Position numbers and translations under genes: made by a program. Below the pieces are notes generated by a model. It saw only the letters and a program-made list of their open reading frames with translations, was not told the DNA's origin and searched no databases. Below, piece after piece: positions 63,527 to 64,000 of a DNA stretch of 64,000 bases. The stretch comes from Ilyonectria destructans (taxonomy: Eukaryota; Ascomycota; Sordariomycetes; Hypocreales; Nectriaceae): assembly GCA_020740775.1 (NCBI GenBank), contig JAHEWK010000006.1, positions 682,001 through 746,000 of the forward strand. The letters are read 5' to 3'. Every line of letters begins with the position of its first letter. The first letter of the stretch is position 1.

Positions 63527-64000
63527 AAAGTCTCGCGAACTATAAGCAAGTGTACGCTAGATCTTATGTAGAGACATTTGTCTTCTTATCGCAGAGATAG
63601 AAAGTTGATGTTCCCAACTGGGCGAAAAATAGCCTCCAATTCAAATCCTAACCGAGAATCCCCTCTCCATGGTGTTTTACTGAATACCAAGCGGTTAGGG
63701 GGCCCTAGTACACACATACCCAGAGGGGAGACTAGAAGCTTAACAGTAATAAAAAGAAACACCAACAATAGGATCAACAATGCAGATCACATACCCAGTC
63801 CACTCAAAAGTCAACAGTTTACTCGACAGACTAACGTTTCTAGCCCAACCGGTTACCTTTCGCAATACGTTTTACTGAATACACAATTTTCATTTCTAGA
63901 ACCCCTTGACTGCCAGGGCTTCTTCTTAAGGTTTTAGTCATCACAAAACTCTGAGTTATCCTAAAATAAACTCCGTTCTTAATCGTATTGTTACGATGCT
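63527..64000. other. intergenic with second repeat copy
   Basis: After the alcohol dehydrogenase, the window ends in DNA holding the second copy of the 175-bp repeat, described separately. No gene seen up to the edge. Confidence 0.6.
63674..63882 (+). repeat. 175-bp dispersed repeat, second copy, with 14-bp flanking repeats
   Basis: The repeat body is 63693-63868. It is bracketed by two perfect copies of GTTTTACTGAATAC (63674-63687 and 63869-63882). They could be a long target duplication from its insertion, as seen with LINE/SINE-type movement, or a coincidental local duplication. A few bases (CAAGC) lie between the left copy and the shared unit. Confidence 0.75.

Noticed and set aside
1..64000. 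CRISPR arrays, bacterial operons, riboswitches, rRNA genes
   Set aside because: None seen; the intron-rich genes show a eukaryotic nuclear sequence.

Overview
This window is nuclear DNA of a filamentous ascomycete (Pezizomycotina). The genes carry many short spliceosomal introns, mostly about 45-100 nt, usually with GTRNGT donors and CTRAC-like branch sites. The protein families are typical of such fungi: Zn(II)2Cys6 regulators with fungal transcription-factor domains, a CFEM-domain receptor, EthD-like proteins, several MFS carriers and a Ty3/gypsy chromovirus. I cannot name the genus from sequence alone. Gene models are hand-spliced by reading frame and splice sites, so exon ends are predictions.

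Region 1 (1-12.6 kb): a large gene for a NO VEIN/sacsin-like HSP90-type ATPase with a C-terminal PD-(D/E)XK-like domain is split in its second exon by a 5,614-bp chromovirus (1693-7306). The element has two 216-bp LTRs that I read as identical, a 5-bp target duplication (CAGTG), a self-priming type primer site, gag, and a pol broken by in-frame UAG codons and one frameshift. The insertion is therefore young, and it truncates the host protein after about 66 residues.

Region 2 (13.6-37.4 kb): a likely catabolic cluster for a uronate-containing, possibly sulfated, polysaccharide. It holds a secreted carboxylesterase, a Zn2Cys6 regulator, a GH28-like beta-helix protein without signal peptide, a Dal5-type MFS carrier, a GH88 unsaturated glucuronyl hydrolase without signal peptide, a secreted alginate-lyase-fold lyase, a CFEM GPCR, a secreted sulfatase and a DHA2-type MFS carrier. 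Secreted lyase and sulfatase would make unsaturated oligosaccharides, the carrier would import them, and the intracellular hydrolases would finish them. A GC-rich argininosuccinate lyase gene with a Gcn4/CPC1 site sits inside this block and looks unrelated.

Region 3 (38-50.2 kb): a Zn2Cys6 regulator, a FAD monooxygenase fused to a polytopic membrane domain, an NmrA-like protein, a dimeric alpha/beta-barrel protein, a Dal5-type carrier and a glutathione S-transferase. This looks like secondary or xenobiotic metabolism.

Region 4 (50.5-64 kb): another Zn2Cys6 regulator, a DUF1348 NTF2-like protein, an aldoxime dehydratase (aldoxime to nitrile), an aldolase pseudogene, an SDR, an EthD-like protein and a zinc alcohol dehydrogenase, set in repeat-rich AT-rich DNA. 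Repeats include a 56-bp tandem duplication, a 175-bp direct repeat pair, and an inverted repeat shared with the left end of the window.
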